Below, piece after piece: positions 1-11,787 of a stretch of DNA of 64,000 nt. The DNA is from Warburgia ugandensis (Eukaryota > Streptophyta > Magnoliopsida > Canellales > Canellaceae), in the NCBI GenBank assembly GCA_035236585.1, contig CP141139.1:37147217-37211216 (forward strand), given 5' to 3'. Positions within the stretch are counted from its first letter, which is position 1, and every line of letters begins with the position of its first letter. A program made the translations under genes and the position numbers. The notes below the pieces were generated by a model, which saw only the letters and a list, made by a program, of their open reading frames with translations, ran no database searches and was not told the origin of the DNA.

Positions 1-1869
1 CCACCTAAAATTTTAAGGTGGAGGCCATATATAGATGACCGCGAAATTTTGAAGTAGCGTGAGAATTCTTGCCATGTCATCTTAGGGTTGGGATTAGGAC
101 CAATAAAGTTGACCCAGTTAGCTCTAGTTTTAGAAAGTTAGGTTAGGTAATGTCTGGCTGAAAACGTTAAACTTAGAGCTTATTGGGAGGCAACCCAAGG
201 GTTTCAAAGTATACATCCCTCCACTTTCATATAGAATCCTATGTTTTCAAACATTAGGGACAATGTTTCATTCAGGTTGAGGGGTTTAGATGCACTAGAG
301 ATTTTGAATTTTTTGAAAAAAAAATTTGAAAAAAAAAAATTTGAGAAAAAGAAAAAGAAAAAAAAGAGTTTTTAAAGTAGAACCCTTACTGTGATGAGAA
401 CTAGATGTTCAGAATTTAGTACATATACTGTTTCTACCTCTTAATGGGATGATTAGTTTTGCATATCATTCATGTGTTGAAGCATTTTATGAAAGTTAAT
501 TCTTGGAAACCATTTACACACAACACATAATCAAGACTAATATAGAAATATGTGTTAGAGACCTTGAGGAAAATCAGTGGAGACCTATAACCTAGTGAGA
601 GTTTGAGACTATCTTCTTTGAGAGGGTTATAAGCAATTCCATGAATTCTTCAGCGTACATACATTAGTGTGATCATGTTATCCTTATTTTAGTTAAACAT
701 TAAGAATAAATAGGAGTAATAGCTTTAATTCTAGAAATTTATTGAATCTGATAGGCTTTAGGAAACCTAGGAAATGATAAAGGCCATCCTTGCTCAACCT
801 AGAGACATAAAGCCTACCCAATATAGTATACCACTAGTTAGCCTTTTGAGCCTGTTATTAAGCATTTTCTTTCTTAACCCCATTCACCCTAACATAGAAT
901 AATCCAGTAAAATAAATACCATTATCCATCTTCAAAATGAGTAGAGTATGAAAAGTTTAAAAATAGGACAAAAAGTCAAAGAAGTGAGAAAAAATTAGCT
1001 GTCTTTCTTCCAAAGAAGAAAGAGAGAAAAAGAAAAGAAAAGGAAAGACCAAAGTCTGAAAGAGAAATTCACTACAAGTACAAACCAAAAAGAAAAGTTT
1101 TCCTAGCAGATATTCATTGAAGACATCTACTCAATTTTGAACCTTTGAAATCTTTATACCTTTCTTTTTTAAACCTGTCCCAAGCTTACATTTCGTCCTA
1201 GTTAAAACCTATTGATCTTAGGTGGACATAGCCTTAAAGAGGAGATAAAAAGAAAGAATTAAGGTAAAAGACCCCTCATATTCTTCGTGTTAACATCCAC
1301 TCTTAGGGATCACTTCCCTTTGTCTCATAACCATTAAAAAGAATTATGTGAACCATTAGCTTGTTGGATTCGGTCACATATTGAGAGAGAAATATGTTAA
1401 ACCCCTTATCTGATAGTTTTATTTCTGAGTGCATACCTGTGAGGATTTGAGGTCAAGACATATTTCCAATGGAATGCAAGCATATCCAATTAGAAGTCAA
1501 GATTTATGTGGCTATACACACACATGCACTTTGAGAAATAGCTCAAATAAAATGTCTTTAATATGTGTATGGTGTATAAAATTGTCAAATCCTCTTCATT
1601 AAGCTATGAAAAACTAATCAATTTGCTAATGAATGAGGATTCTCTGAGATAAAATAGGGGACTTGAATTTACTGAATTTTGTGGGTATATTCACTGCAAA
1701 CCCTCACAAGGCATAACTCATCCACTATGGGTAACCTAAGGGTTTAAGGGCTTGCTATATATGCTAAATGCAATCGTGAGTACCTATGAAAGTCGCACCT
1801 TGTACCAGTTTTGTGTGAAATAGTTGTCTGCATATTTTGCTAGGGACTAGAAAAATGCTGGTTTGGGGG
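1..1869 (+). mobile_element. 3' internal end of an Athila-like Ty3/gypsy element (G)
   Basis: This is the non-coding stretch between the (off-window) integrase and the 3' LTR of a plant Athila/Tat-type retrotransposon. A small inverted repeat (CCACCT...AGGTGG, 1-21) is followed by a GGGAGGCAACCC motif near 185 and by an ACATTAGGGACAATGTTTCATTCAGG block near 250, split here as ACATTAGGGACAATG and TTTCATTCAGG. The same order recurs at 51420-51830, ahead of another Athila-like LTR. A purine-rich patch lies at 310-370. No open coding sequence is visible. The element continues off the left edge. Lineage is inferred from shared 3' motifs, not from coding sequence. Confidence 0.7.
1860..1869 (+). 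other. Polypurine tract of element G
   Basis: The stretch GGTTTGGGGG lies directly before the LTR start TGTGTTAAGTG. It is the expected site for plus-strand DNA priming. It matches TGGTTGGGGA at 53474-53483 and the reverse complement at about 4500-4508. Confidence 0.6.
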
Positions 1870-3436
1870 TGTGTTAAGTGTTCAATTTTGGCTAAAAGAT
1901 TCTTAGTTTAGCATTTAATTAGATCATCTAACCATTCAAAAGTGCAAAATTTAGCTTGATTTTAAATTTAGCTCAAATTGACCGTCCAAACCTTAATTTC
2001 TCAAAATTAATGGTTAGATGATCATTAGAGCTTATTAGATGATTCTAATTTAGTCTTTTATTTTGCAGATCAACTAAAGGAGGGTTGGATGGATTAGATC
2101 TAATTTCAACAGTGCAAATCAAGTGGATATCAAGAAGAAGAGTCCTAATTGAAAGAGGAGTAGAAAAGGAAGAAGAGTCCTAGATGGGGAGGGAGGAGTT
2201 AGTTGGAGAAAAATACTATAAAGAGAGGAAACCAAGGGAGCCGAAGGGAGGTTTTTTTTTTTTTTTTTTTTTTTATTTAGTTTTGTTTATCTTCCTTTGA
2301 TCCCATTATTCTATTGATCGTTTGTGTTGTTTTTTTCGTAGTCCTTCTCTCAATCACCATCTTCCACTTCTCTTCTGCGTTCACTCATCTCTTATTCCCC
2401 TCTTTCTCATGTTACTTCTTCCCTCATCGCCTACTGCTTACCTCCCTGCTTTCCCTACTCACCATTCAATAACCACCCCTTCCATTTTCCCTCTCTTCTC
2501 CACCCATCCAACATCTCTTTCCATGGTCTCCATCTCACCTTTACCACCACGCATCAACTAGCCCAACACACATTATCCTCCTCTACATATTCCACCTTGT
2601 ATCTCCCTCTCTTTCTCTACTTGACCTAGATCACCCATCATTTTTTTTTAACTTCTACTTGACCAGCCCAGTCCCCCTTTGTTCCCCTCTAGTTCACACC
2701 TCAATCTCCCGAACCTCCTTTCTCCAATTTCCCCTTGTCGCACTCACTCTCCCCTTCTGGGTTTCTCTTCCTTTATCACACATCCTATTGTACCTAGAGC
2801 CTTGTCGACCGTGCGACGCCCAGCTCACCACCGCCAGCCTTGAACCCAACTCTACTTCTAGCTTTTCACCGAAATCTGGCATCATCTCCAACGACATTCG
2901 GCCAGATAGACCATTCTGACCGACCCAGGGAGGAAAAACCTAGATTGGGTTTTCCCCACTATCTTCTCCTCTCCCTTTCCCTCTTTTCACTCCTTTCCTC
3001 TCTTTCCCTCTCCCTTTCCCCTCTCCTCTTCTTCCTTCTCCCCCATCTCCTACTCCAGTTCTCTAATCATCAGGTTTCTTCTCTGATTTTTTATTAAAAC
3101 CAAAAATTTAGCAAAATTCCAATCTTGCCCTCATCAGATCTATTTAATTCCTCTTCTATCCTCATTTTAATACCAACTATATCCTGATTTAATTCCATCT
3201 GTGTCCCTGACTATTCTAGTTCTGTTTATCCGTATTCTGCTATCTAAGGGCAGTGTTATCCAAGAATGCTTATTTAGTTTTTTTTTTCTAGTTTTTTTTT
3301 TGGAATTAGAATTATTGTAAATTGCAACAGTTAAATAAATTGAGAAATTTTATTTCATTGTTAAGTTAATTATGTTATATTCTTTATTTTTATTAATTGA
3401 ATTTTATATAAAACTCCAACAAGAATCAACAGTGAA
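1870..3436 (+). repeat. LTR of element G, 3' end lost
   Basis: It starts with TGTGTTAAGTGTTCAATTTT right after the polypurine tract. The first 200 bases align by eye with the LTR at 53484 (both carry ATTTAGCATTTAATTAGATC), and the stretch around 3120-3200 aligns with 54870-54930. The middle is a pyrimidine-rich domain with a run of about 21 T near 2254. Alignment to the 53484-55590 LTR stops at about 3420, in AAACTCCAAC, about 170 bases before the expected end, where element C begins. Small open frames inside it (2322-2561, 2659-2919, 2840-3097) are low-complexity products of the CT-rich sequence, not genes. Confidence 0.65.
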
Positions 3437-4499
3437 GGTTTTCACTAAGTAATGAGCAACAAATGACATGCAAAGTCCCCCTACTCATCAACTACGCTCG
3501 CGCATTGTTCGTCATCTTCAACCTTGGTTTTTCTCCAAATTTTTGAATGCTTTTCCACTCCATCTTTGATATGGTATTTTTAAAGGAATTAGATTCTAGT
3601 TTGAACTAGTTTGAACTACTTTTATTAGTTGCCTTCTCCATTCTCTTTCCTTCTCTCAAATGACTTCAAATTTTATTAGAGTTTCTAACTTATTTAGTTC
3701 CCAACTTGGTTTCCTTAGGAAACTTCCTCTTTCTTACTTGAAACTTTCCTTGTATCATCATCCACCATCTATTACATCCATCTCATGCAAAACCTTTTCA
3801 ACTTTGACTAGAGCTGACTAGTTGTCATCAAAACCATTCTTACCATCCAATCTTCATCTCTCATGGAATTTACCTTGATTGAATCCTAGACACCAAATAC
3901 ACATCTTTTGATCTTGGCCTAAAATAGATAATTTTGAATGATCCAAACCATTCATCATGTTCATATTGATGTTACCCTCACAAACGTGACTAATCATTCT
4001 ACAGATGACTTGTTCTAAGATATTTTTGAGAGAAATTATGATTGTTTAAAGCTAGATCATTTATATTGCCAATGATTTTCTTTGATTTGCCACTAGTCTT
4101 AAAATACTTAGACCAATTACAATTGAAAAATGTTTGAACTTGATCCATTTTATCCTAATTCAATCAGGATCATTCAATTCGTTTTGAATTGATCATAGAT
4201 TTCCATTTCAATCTAAGTTTGATTAACAATCTGAAACTTTGATCAGCTTGATCTAAATAATTGATCTTGATCTACCACCTACAAAACACAGAAAAAATCC
4301 TAATTAGAAATATTTTGCAAGTAGTTGTACACATACTTACCTCGTATTGTTATCCAACCTTGAAAATTCATTAATTTACAGTTAGATTTAAAATAAGTAT
4401 TTTAATGTAAATATATGCTATTAATCTAAAAGTGTAATCAAATGCACTAAAATGATGCAAAAGTGAGGATTTTTAATATAAAAATAAACTCTCAACACA
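3437..4499 (-). repeat. 3' LTR of element C
   Basis: On the minus strand it begins TGTGTTGAGAGTTTATTTTT at 4499, directly after a GTTGGGGG polypurine tract. It aligns along its length with 10336-11260; for example, both contain TGATCCAAACCATTCATCATG as plus-strand sequence, split as TGATCCAAACC and ATTCATCATG. The left limit is where alignment with the other copy fades and is good to about 10 bases. Confidence 0.7.
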
Positions 4500-6196
4500 C
4501 CCCCAACTAGTGCTAATCACAAGCAAAACATCCCGCAAAATGATTTTGTTATAAGTGATACAAATTTCCATTTTGTAGGCACTCATGATTGTATTTAGTA
4601 TATGCAATGAGCCCTTAAACCCCTAGGTTACTCCTAGAGGATGAGTTCAACCTCGTAAATATTTGTAGTGAATTTACCCATAAAATTTGTAAAAGGTAGT
4701 TCATAAATTTATTTTGAATTGATCATAGTTAGGCTCAAATCTCAGAGTGAAGTGTGCATATAGTCTATATATATAATTGATATTTATTTCTAAGTAGACT
4801 ACAGCACCAAAAACTCCATTTGATATATGTTTCAACCTCAATCCTCACTAAAAGACATACACTCAGAAATAAAACTATTGGAAAAATGTAAAACATATCT
4901 CTCTTTAATATGTGAGTAAAATCAACAAGATAAAATATATCTCACATCTACTCATGAAAAATTGAGAGTTATTAAGAACTATTTTTATTGATTCTTTAGA
5001 AACAATGTCATTATCAAAAAATTTAGAAATACTACTCCTTAATTCCCATCCATTAATATCTTCATCAAGACTATATTCCTCCTAGAATCAATAGGTCATC
5101 AATTGGAACAAAATGTATTCTTAGGACAAGGTTATTTAAAGAAAGGATATAAAAGATATTTAAATTTTTTCAAAAATAAGTATAGGACTTCTATTAATAG
5201 TTGACAATTCTTCTTTCTTTGTATGGAAGTAAACGTTCTTTTTGTATTTTTTTCTTTTCCTCTTTTTAAACCTTTTATTATTTTTTAATCTCTTGAAAGA
5301 AATTTTCTTTTCTTTTCTTGATATTCACTTTCTTTCTTGTATTGTAACTTAAAAATATTTCTTCAATCATCTCTAACTTATTTTTGAAGAAATTAGGTAA
5401 TGGATAATTTATATTGGGTTTATATGGGTAAAGGTAATTCAGTACACAAAGAAATGTCTTATGTATATAAGGCTCAAAAGGGTTGATTAGTGGTAAAAAT
5501 AACATTGGGTAGCCTTTATATCTTTAGGTTAAAATAAAGATGGTCTAAATCATTTCCTAGGTTTCATTTAATTATCATATTCAATAAAAGTTTAGGAAAT
5601 TAAGTTTAATACTCCATAATTATTGGGTAACTAGCCAAATCAAAAGAAATTATGGGATCACTTATAAATTGAGCACTGTGAAGAAAATTGAAATTTATTT
5701 ATAAGACTTAAAAGAATGAATAACTCAAACACTCCAATAGGTTATAAGTCTCCCCTAATTTCTTTAGTATTTTTAAAGTTATAACCACTTATCAATCTAG
5801 ATCATATACATGCAACTATGTGTACAATTAATTAGAAATTAACTTCCATGAAATAGTTTAGAAAATGAGTACAATAATGAATTCATCATATAAAATTGTG
5901 TCAATAAACTAAAATTGAAAATAAAGATTAGACTTCAAAAAATCTAATTTTCATTGTTGTACAGGATTTGACCTAAAATAACTATAAAAAAAAACTAGAA
6001 TTTTCTAGAATTCTGCACCACCAACCTAAGTGAAACATTGTCCTTAATATTTAAAAGGTAAGATGACAATAATGCATTAAGAAATAAAGAAATAAAAGAT
6101 GTAGAAAAAATTATTTTTGAAAATTATGGTACAAAAATATTACAGATGAAAGTTTTTTCAGCAAAAAAATTACAAAGTTTGAAACTTCCCTAAGTT
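4500..6196 (-). other. 3' untranslated part of element C
   Basis: AT-rich, with no coding sequence. Read on the minus strand, it holds the conserved ATTAAGGACAATGTTTCACT block (about 6055-6030) and ends in a G-rich polypurine tract at 4507-4500. The small minus-strand frame at 5278-5505 is lysine/asparagine-rich and matches nothing I recognise. Confidence 0.55.
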
Positions 6197-6412
6197 TCAT
6201 ACAAAATGGGTCAGACAAGCCTCTGAAAAAGAAGGGTGAGTAAATTTATCTTGCACCATTGAATTTATCATGTTAACAATAGGCAAAGTATCTAATATGT
6301 CTCTATACAACTTATAAATAGGGACAATCTTGGAAGCTTGAAATAGCCTTTGTGGAAATGGAGCAAGGATGTGATATAGCTTAGTTGGGTGGGATGTTTT
6401 CCATATCAACAA
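6197..6412 (-). pseudogene. Gag-pol linker remnant of element C
   Basis: A 71-residue open stretch. Its C-terminal part, NMINSMVQDKF...SEACLTHF, resembles the linker before reverse transcriptase in element B (NTINSIVHDHF...LEACLDHF, around 59200-59290), so it comes from the same element family. The N-terminal part (APFPQRL) resembles the piece that follows Gag in Athila-type polyproteins. The reverse transcriptase that should follow is absent; about 150 bases further on the sequence is already the 3' untranslated block. I infer one or more internal deletions. It is not a functional gene. Confidence 0.5.
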
Positions 6413-6547
6413 ATTTATATTTTTCTCTAAGAAGTTTTAGTACCATTTTAGCCTTTTTAAGAGCATATTTCTTAATTATTTTACCACTATGAAGAAGGGT
6501 AATTGCCTTTGTTTATTCCATATTTATACTTGATGAACCAATTGCAT

Positions 6548-7640
6548 CTACCATGTGCACATCAATAGGGAATTCATGCGGTTAGGGAGCATGTGGTCCT
6601 TGATTTTCTTGGTAGGGTTGGTATAGGGCCTGTTGGGAGACATTAGCATAAGGTCCAATGCACCATCTGAAATTAGGATGATTTCACCAATTGGGATTAT
6701 ATGTCTAAGAAAATGGGGGAAAAAGTCACTTGTAAGTATGGGCATGTTTATGAAGCACATTTTGGAACATAGAAATGATGCGCCATTCTTGAGTGAGGTG
6801 TGTGGTACTTTTACAATTATCACACACCTGTTCGACCATTTTAGAAGAAAATATTTCCAATCCTATGGCCTCAACTTTGCTAACTAGGGATGTTACTATA
6901 GAATTTGTATCATCTTTTTTAGACATAGTATACATTGCCTCAATTTTGCATGCTAGGGATGCTACTTTAGAATTCATATAATCTTTTTTAGACATTGTAT
7001 ACATTCCTCCCCTAGTAGATGTCGTGGTGGACTTGGGCATGTCTGGGTAATTTATTTTTCTAAATCATCCCAAGTTTATGCACTCTTTACCTGCCATGCA
7101 AATAATCCTATGCCTCTTTAGGTTATTTATTTAAAAAGTTGACATTATACATCATTTCAACAAACTAGCACATATTAGAATTAAGTCCTTGGTAAAAGAA
7201 GCTAATGACATGCCAAGGTTTATATCCATGATATGGACAAGTTAATAATAGATCTTTGAACCATTTTCAGCATTCATAAAAAGTTTCTTTATCCTTTTGG
7301 GTAAAGTTCACTATATTCTAATGAAGATGCATAAGAAAGAACATTTTCAAGAACTTCCTAGTTATTTCTTGCCATGATCTCGTTGATCATGTTGGTAGTG
7401 AATAAAACCACATTTTAGCTTTCTCCTTTAGAGAAAATGGAAAGAGCTTAAGTCTTATCACATCTAATTCAAAGTTTTGTGTATGCTGGTCATGCACAAT
7501 TCATTAAATTCTTTTAAGTGTAGATAAGGACTCTCATTATCCAACCCATAAAATTTAGGAAGTCATTGAATTACTTCCATCTTTAATTTAATCATACCAA
7601 CATTATGAAGTAAAACGACATGTGAAGTTGTGCTAGTATA
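6548..7640 (-). pseudogene. gag remnant of element C
   Basis: Gag forms the retrotransposon particle and binds its RNA. The best-kept segment (7556-7494, minus) encodes GLDNESPYLHLKEFNE within a 21-codon open run and matches the Gag core of element B at about 57165-57225. Downstream, after several stops and frame changes, a 104-residue open frame (7040-6726) carries two repeats of a TMSKKD...NS motif. It ends in a decayed zinc knuckle (CDNCKSTTHLTQEW), in which the last Cys is Trp. It is followed by TYNPNWWNHPNF, typical of the Gag C-terminus in this group. Many stops show that it is dead. The exact N-terminus is unclear. Confidence 0.65.
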
Positions 7641-7659
7641 ATTAGGTTGTAAGTACTCT

Positions 7660-10335
7660 CTCAAAGTTCTCACTTGAGGATTTTAGTTTTGCCAATTGTC
7701 CTCATGTTCACTATGTTGGTCTCATTCCTTGTTATATCTCCTTCTTCTATTTCTTGGTGGTGGAGAATGATTCCTCCATGGATGAATGTTATGATTATAG
7801 AGAGATGGAGGATCATCGGCATTAAAGAGAGGATTATTCATCCATGAGGGAACATTAATGGAATCCATGATGAGAGGTGGTTCATCATCATTAAAAAGAA
7901 GATTCTTCCTCCATGGAAAAATATCATCTCTATTAATGATGGGGTGTGGATTACCCCCTTAATCAGTGTGTAGATTAGTCATTGAATGTTACTGATCATG
8001 TTATTGTTGTTGTTGTTGTTGTTGTTTCTTCTTTTTTTTTAAAGTTTGTGAGAAGAAAACTAAACTAAACGATACAACCTAATGTCTAAAATTATATATA
8101 AACAAAGGAAACAATCAAACAATCCCTAATGCTAATAAGTTGAAATGTTTTGATTGTCTTAAATTTTTATAGGAGAATAGCTTTTAGATTAAATTAGTCT
8201 AGATAGCTCCACGCCATTTTTAGACTTGTTCTACTACTTACCAATTAGATCTTTGCTTAATCAATCACTTCACACATTCCTTAGTTAGCCAGAGGTAATC
8301 TGAGTTCTAGTCTGTGGTGGCAAAGCTAGTTGTTTAAAAATCAACACAATGATTAAGTGCAGGGCCATTAGAGTGACAATAAATCACCTCCTTACAAGAT
8401 GCTCCTATTAACTCAAAGGCTTCTATAGGTCTCTTCTAATTGATTTTAATTAAAATTGAAAGGCTTAGAATATGCAAAGATGATGATTAACCTAGGTGGG
8501 CCAAGGGGTGGTGAAAAATCCACCCTTGATCTTGTAGAGTATGGTGCCCTTACTATTCAATTTCCATTCACCATGGCAATTCAATCAACATATATATCAT
8601 CATAAAGGGAGTAAACATGTCCTAGGAATGTGAAGAAAAATAGGAAACTAATGCAATAAAAGTAAAAAGTATGCAACAAATAAAATGAATGCAATCTATA
8701 TGCAATTATACTACCAAACAATAATGCAAGACTAAATTAACAATGCAAAACCTAAACTAGGAAAGAAAATGAGTGAGGGAGACCTTATAGTGGGGTCCTA
8801 GATGTTGATCTTCTCATACAAGGGTAAACCATTTACAAATCACTTGTACTTCCACGAAGGATGGTTTTATTCTTGAATTGTGTTATTACAAACCCTTTAA
8901 ATTGTGATTAAAGTTCGAATGCAAGTCATCTGCACTATAATTCCTCTAAAAAAAATAAAAATAAGAAGCAAAGAAATTATCCTAATTCGATGGTGCTTTG
9001 GCAACATGATCACCTCCCCAATAATGATGCTAAAAACTTGTTTGAGTTTTTTTGCAAATGCACAACAGTCAATTATAATATTATGCAAGGTCAAATCCAC
9101 AAAGAGAATGTAGAGAGAAAATAAAGCACCAAGGTTGATCTAAAATAATTATCCTCAAACTAATGGAAGAAATATGATGATTTTTAAATTTAATGGGTAA
9201 GATAGAAAATGAATTTTTAATTTAAATGTAAATTGCTAGGATTAAGGATCACTTATTTTTAAATTAGATCCACCACTTATTTATCTTCTTCTATAACTCA
9301 AGAATGAAATTCAAACTAATACCATCTTAGAAAATATTTCTTTGAAAAATTAATTTAGAAACTTTTAAACCTTAAAAACCTAGATATTTCATAAAATTCA
9401 AAGCATTCTTTGTAAAACCTAACTATGATAGATCAAAGATCTATTCCAAGCATCCACTATGAAAGTAATGACACAAAATCAAATATTTGTACTAAGGATC
9501 ATATTATCTTTTCCAAATTAATTTAATTTTTTAAATTAATTTCTTAAGACAATTAAAATATGAAAAGTTTCATAAGTGGTGTTTCTTATCGAAAAATAAG
9601 ATCACTCTAATCCTAGACAAAAGAAAAAGAGCTTGGCATGGTTTATAAATTAATTTTAAAAATTATGAAAAATAAATTGTAAAGTAAAAATATAATTTGT
9701 AATAACTAGAGTAAATTAATTCGTATACATTCAAATATAAACTAAAGATAACTCACAAAAATTTAAACTAAGACCTAGAAAATACCATCTAAGAAAGTAC
9801 TAAAATCCTAAATAATTTTTTTATTTTTATTTTTCACTTTAATAACTATAAATTACTTAAAATACTAAATTAATTAAATTTTTTTATCACTCAAAGTCAT
9901 TCTTAAAATGTCATGAATTAGAACATAACCACAGAGTTTCCCACCATTTCTTAAAAAAAATAAAAAAAAGCAACTGTAAATGGCACAGTGACACTAACTG
10001 CATAAAATTTGAATATTTTAAAATTATCCAAATTTAAATATGAATCTTGGAAACTAACATTTGCAATGGATTCTTTGGTCAATTTCATTCAAGATCCATT
10101 ATTAAACATAAAAGATAGAGATGAATTGAAAGAGATATAAAGTGACAAAGTTAACTGAGAGAGTGACAGTAGCAATCTGTCACTGTAAAACACCTTCATT
10201 GTTCACATACACAGTAACATGTTATTGATTTTGTTCACTTTTTTCAAGGATTTATTGAGCGGTAATATGAAATCTAAAACATGGTCTTCTTCTCCTCAAT
10301 GCCTTCTATCTAAGGAAATTAATTTTGAATATTTT
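7660..10335 (-). other. Leader region of element C
   Basis: About 2.7 kb between the 5' LTR and the gag remnant, AT-rich, with no convincing coding sequence. It includes a short TTG microsatellite (about 8004-8029). The paired frames at 8897-9113 overlap on opposite strands and look like chance. No primer-binding site could be recognised next to the LTR at 10335; it may have decayed. Confidence 0.45.
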
Positions 10336-11260
10336 TGTTGAGTAACGAAGCAGCAAAACACATGTAAAGTCCCTTTCTTCCCTAGCTCACTTTCATGCAC
10401 TATTCATCACCTTCAACCTTTGTTTTTATCTAATTTGTTTGGAGTTTCTAAGTTATTTTGTTTCCTAACTTGGCTTCCTAAGGAAACTTCCTCTTTCTCA
10501 CTTGAAATTTGTGCCTTGTATCATCATCCACTATCCATTGCATCCATCTCTAGCAAAACCTTTTTACCGTGGACTAGAGACAAGTGGTTGATCAGTAAAC
10601 TATTCATACCGTTTGATCTTTCATCTCTCATGGAACTTATCTTGATTGAATCCAAGACATCAAATACATGTCCTTTGATCTTGACCCAAAAGTGATAGTT
10701 TTGAATGATCCAAACCATTCATCATGTTCATTTTGATGATACCTTCACATCCATGACCAATAATTCTAAAGATGGCTCATTCCAAGATAATTTTTTTTAG
10801 AGATCTTAACCATTTAAAGCTAGATTGCTTAGATCACCATTGATTTTCTTTGATCCACTATTAATCTTGAATCCTTAGACCATTTATTATTGAAAAATGC
10901 TAGAAATTGAGCCATTTTGTCTTAATTCAATTGAGATCATCTAATTCATCTCAAATTGATGATAGTAATCTATTTCAATCTATGCTTGATACATGATCTA
11001 AAACTTTGATCGGCTTTGTCTAAACAATCAGTCATGATCTACCACTTACAAAACATAGAAAAAGTCCTAATTAGTACTATTTTATTAGTTTTACACATAC
11101 TTATCTCGGCTCATTTTCTAACCTTGAAAATTCATCAATTTATGTTTAGATTACAAATAAGTATTTTAATGCAAATATATCTTATAAAGCTAAAAGTAAA
11201 TGATCAAATGCACTAAAATGATACAAAAGTAAGGGTTTTTAATATAAAAATTAACTCGTG
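10336..11260 (-). repeat. 5' LTR of element C
   Basis: It is the direct-repeat partner of 3437-4499, in the same orientation. The best-matching segment is about 10440-11220. The outer end (TATCACGAGTTAA on the minus strand) has drifted from TGTGTTGAG in the partner, so the boundary at about 11260 is approximate. Small open frames inside (10420-10695 and 10524-10718) lie on opposite strands of the same LTR and are not genes. Confidence 0.65.
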
Positions 11261-11460
11261 ATAGCTACATATTTTATTGTGCTTATGGATTATATACAAC
11301 CCAAGGTAGATCCACCTTCTCCATAAGTTATGATGTAGACCATGAGATATCCATGAACAACTTATGGGCATAGCTCAGATGATTCATAGGTTGACTGATT
11401 ACTTATATTCTATTATTTTATAGAACATGGAAAGCAAGTTGGTCACCCTTAAGAGTTAAA

Positions 11461-11787
11461 GATCAATTGACTATGCTCATAATTTGATGGATATTATTAT
11501 TAACTGTGTTTACATTTAGACTGATATTATTATTGATTATTCCCATAGTTTGATTGATATTATTATCAACATTTCTCACAATTTGACTAATATTATTATT
11601 GATTATGTTTATGGTTTAACTAGTATTCGTATTGACTATTCTCACTATTTGAAAGGATATTATTATTGATTGTGTTTATAGTTCTACTGATATAATTATT
11701 GACTGGTATCATAGTTTGATGGATATTATTATTGACTATGTTTATAGTTTGATTGATATTATTATTGTTTGTTCTCACACAGATGCA
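11461..11787 (+). repeat. 33-bp minisatellite, about 9.5 copies
   Basis: Diverged tandem units follow the pattern GATATTATTATTGACTATG plus about 14 more bases of the type TTTATAGTTTGATT. Each is 33 bases with few exceptions (one unit has an extra base near 11650). Because 33 is a multiple of three, one frame reads as an 11-residue repeat, DIIID(Y/C)(V/S)(Y/H)SL(I/T). That frame is broken by one stop and one frameshift. Confidence 0.8.

Larger units (their letters stand above)
3437..11260 (-). mobile_element. Athila-like Ty3/gypsy deletion derivative (C)
   Basis: Two direct repeats of about 1 kb (3437-4499 and 10336-11260) bound a 5.8 kb interior that reads on the minus strand. The interior has a long leader, a gag remnant (about 7640-6550), a short piece of the gag-pol linker (6412-6197), and a 3' stretch with the ATTAAGGACAATGTTTCACT block at about 6040. 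Protease, reverse transcriptase, RNase H and integrase are missing, so this copy could only have moved with enzymes from a relative. It shares the Gag motif GLDNESPYLHLKEFNE with element B, apart from single changes. It abuts the broken LTR of G on the left; target duplications were not found. Confidence 0.7.

Noticed and set aside
2322-3097. Several short plus-strand open frames rich in Ser, Leu and Pro
   Set aside because: They overlap in different frames inside the CT-rich part of LTR G and owe their openness to low complexity.
11461-11787. Tandem repeat considered as a leucine-rich or other structural repeat gene
   Set aside because: The unit composition is not that of a known repeat domain, a stop and a frameshift are present, and no flanking exon is visible; kept as a repeat and a finding only.
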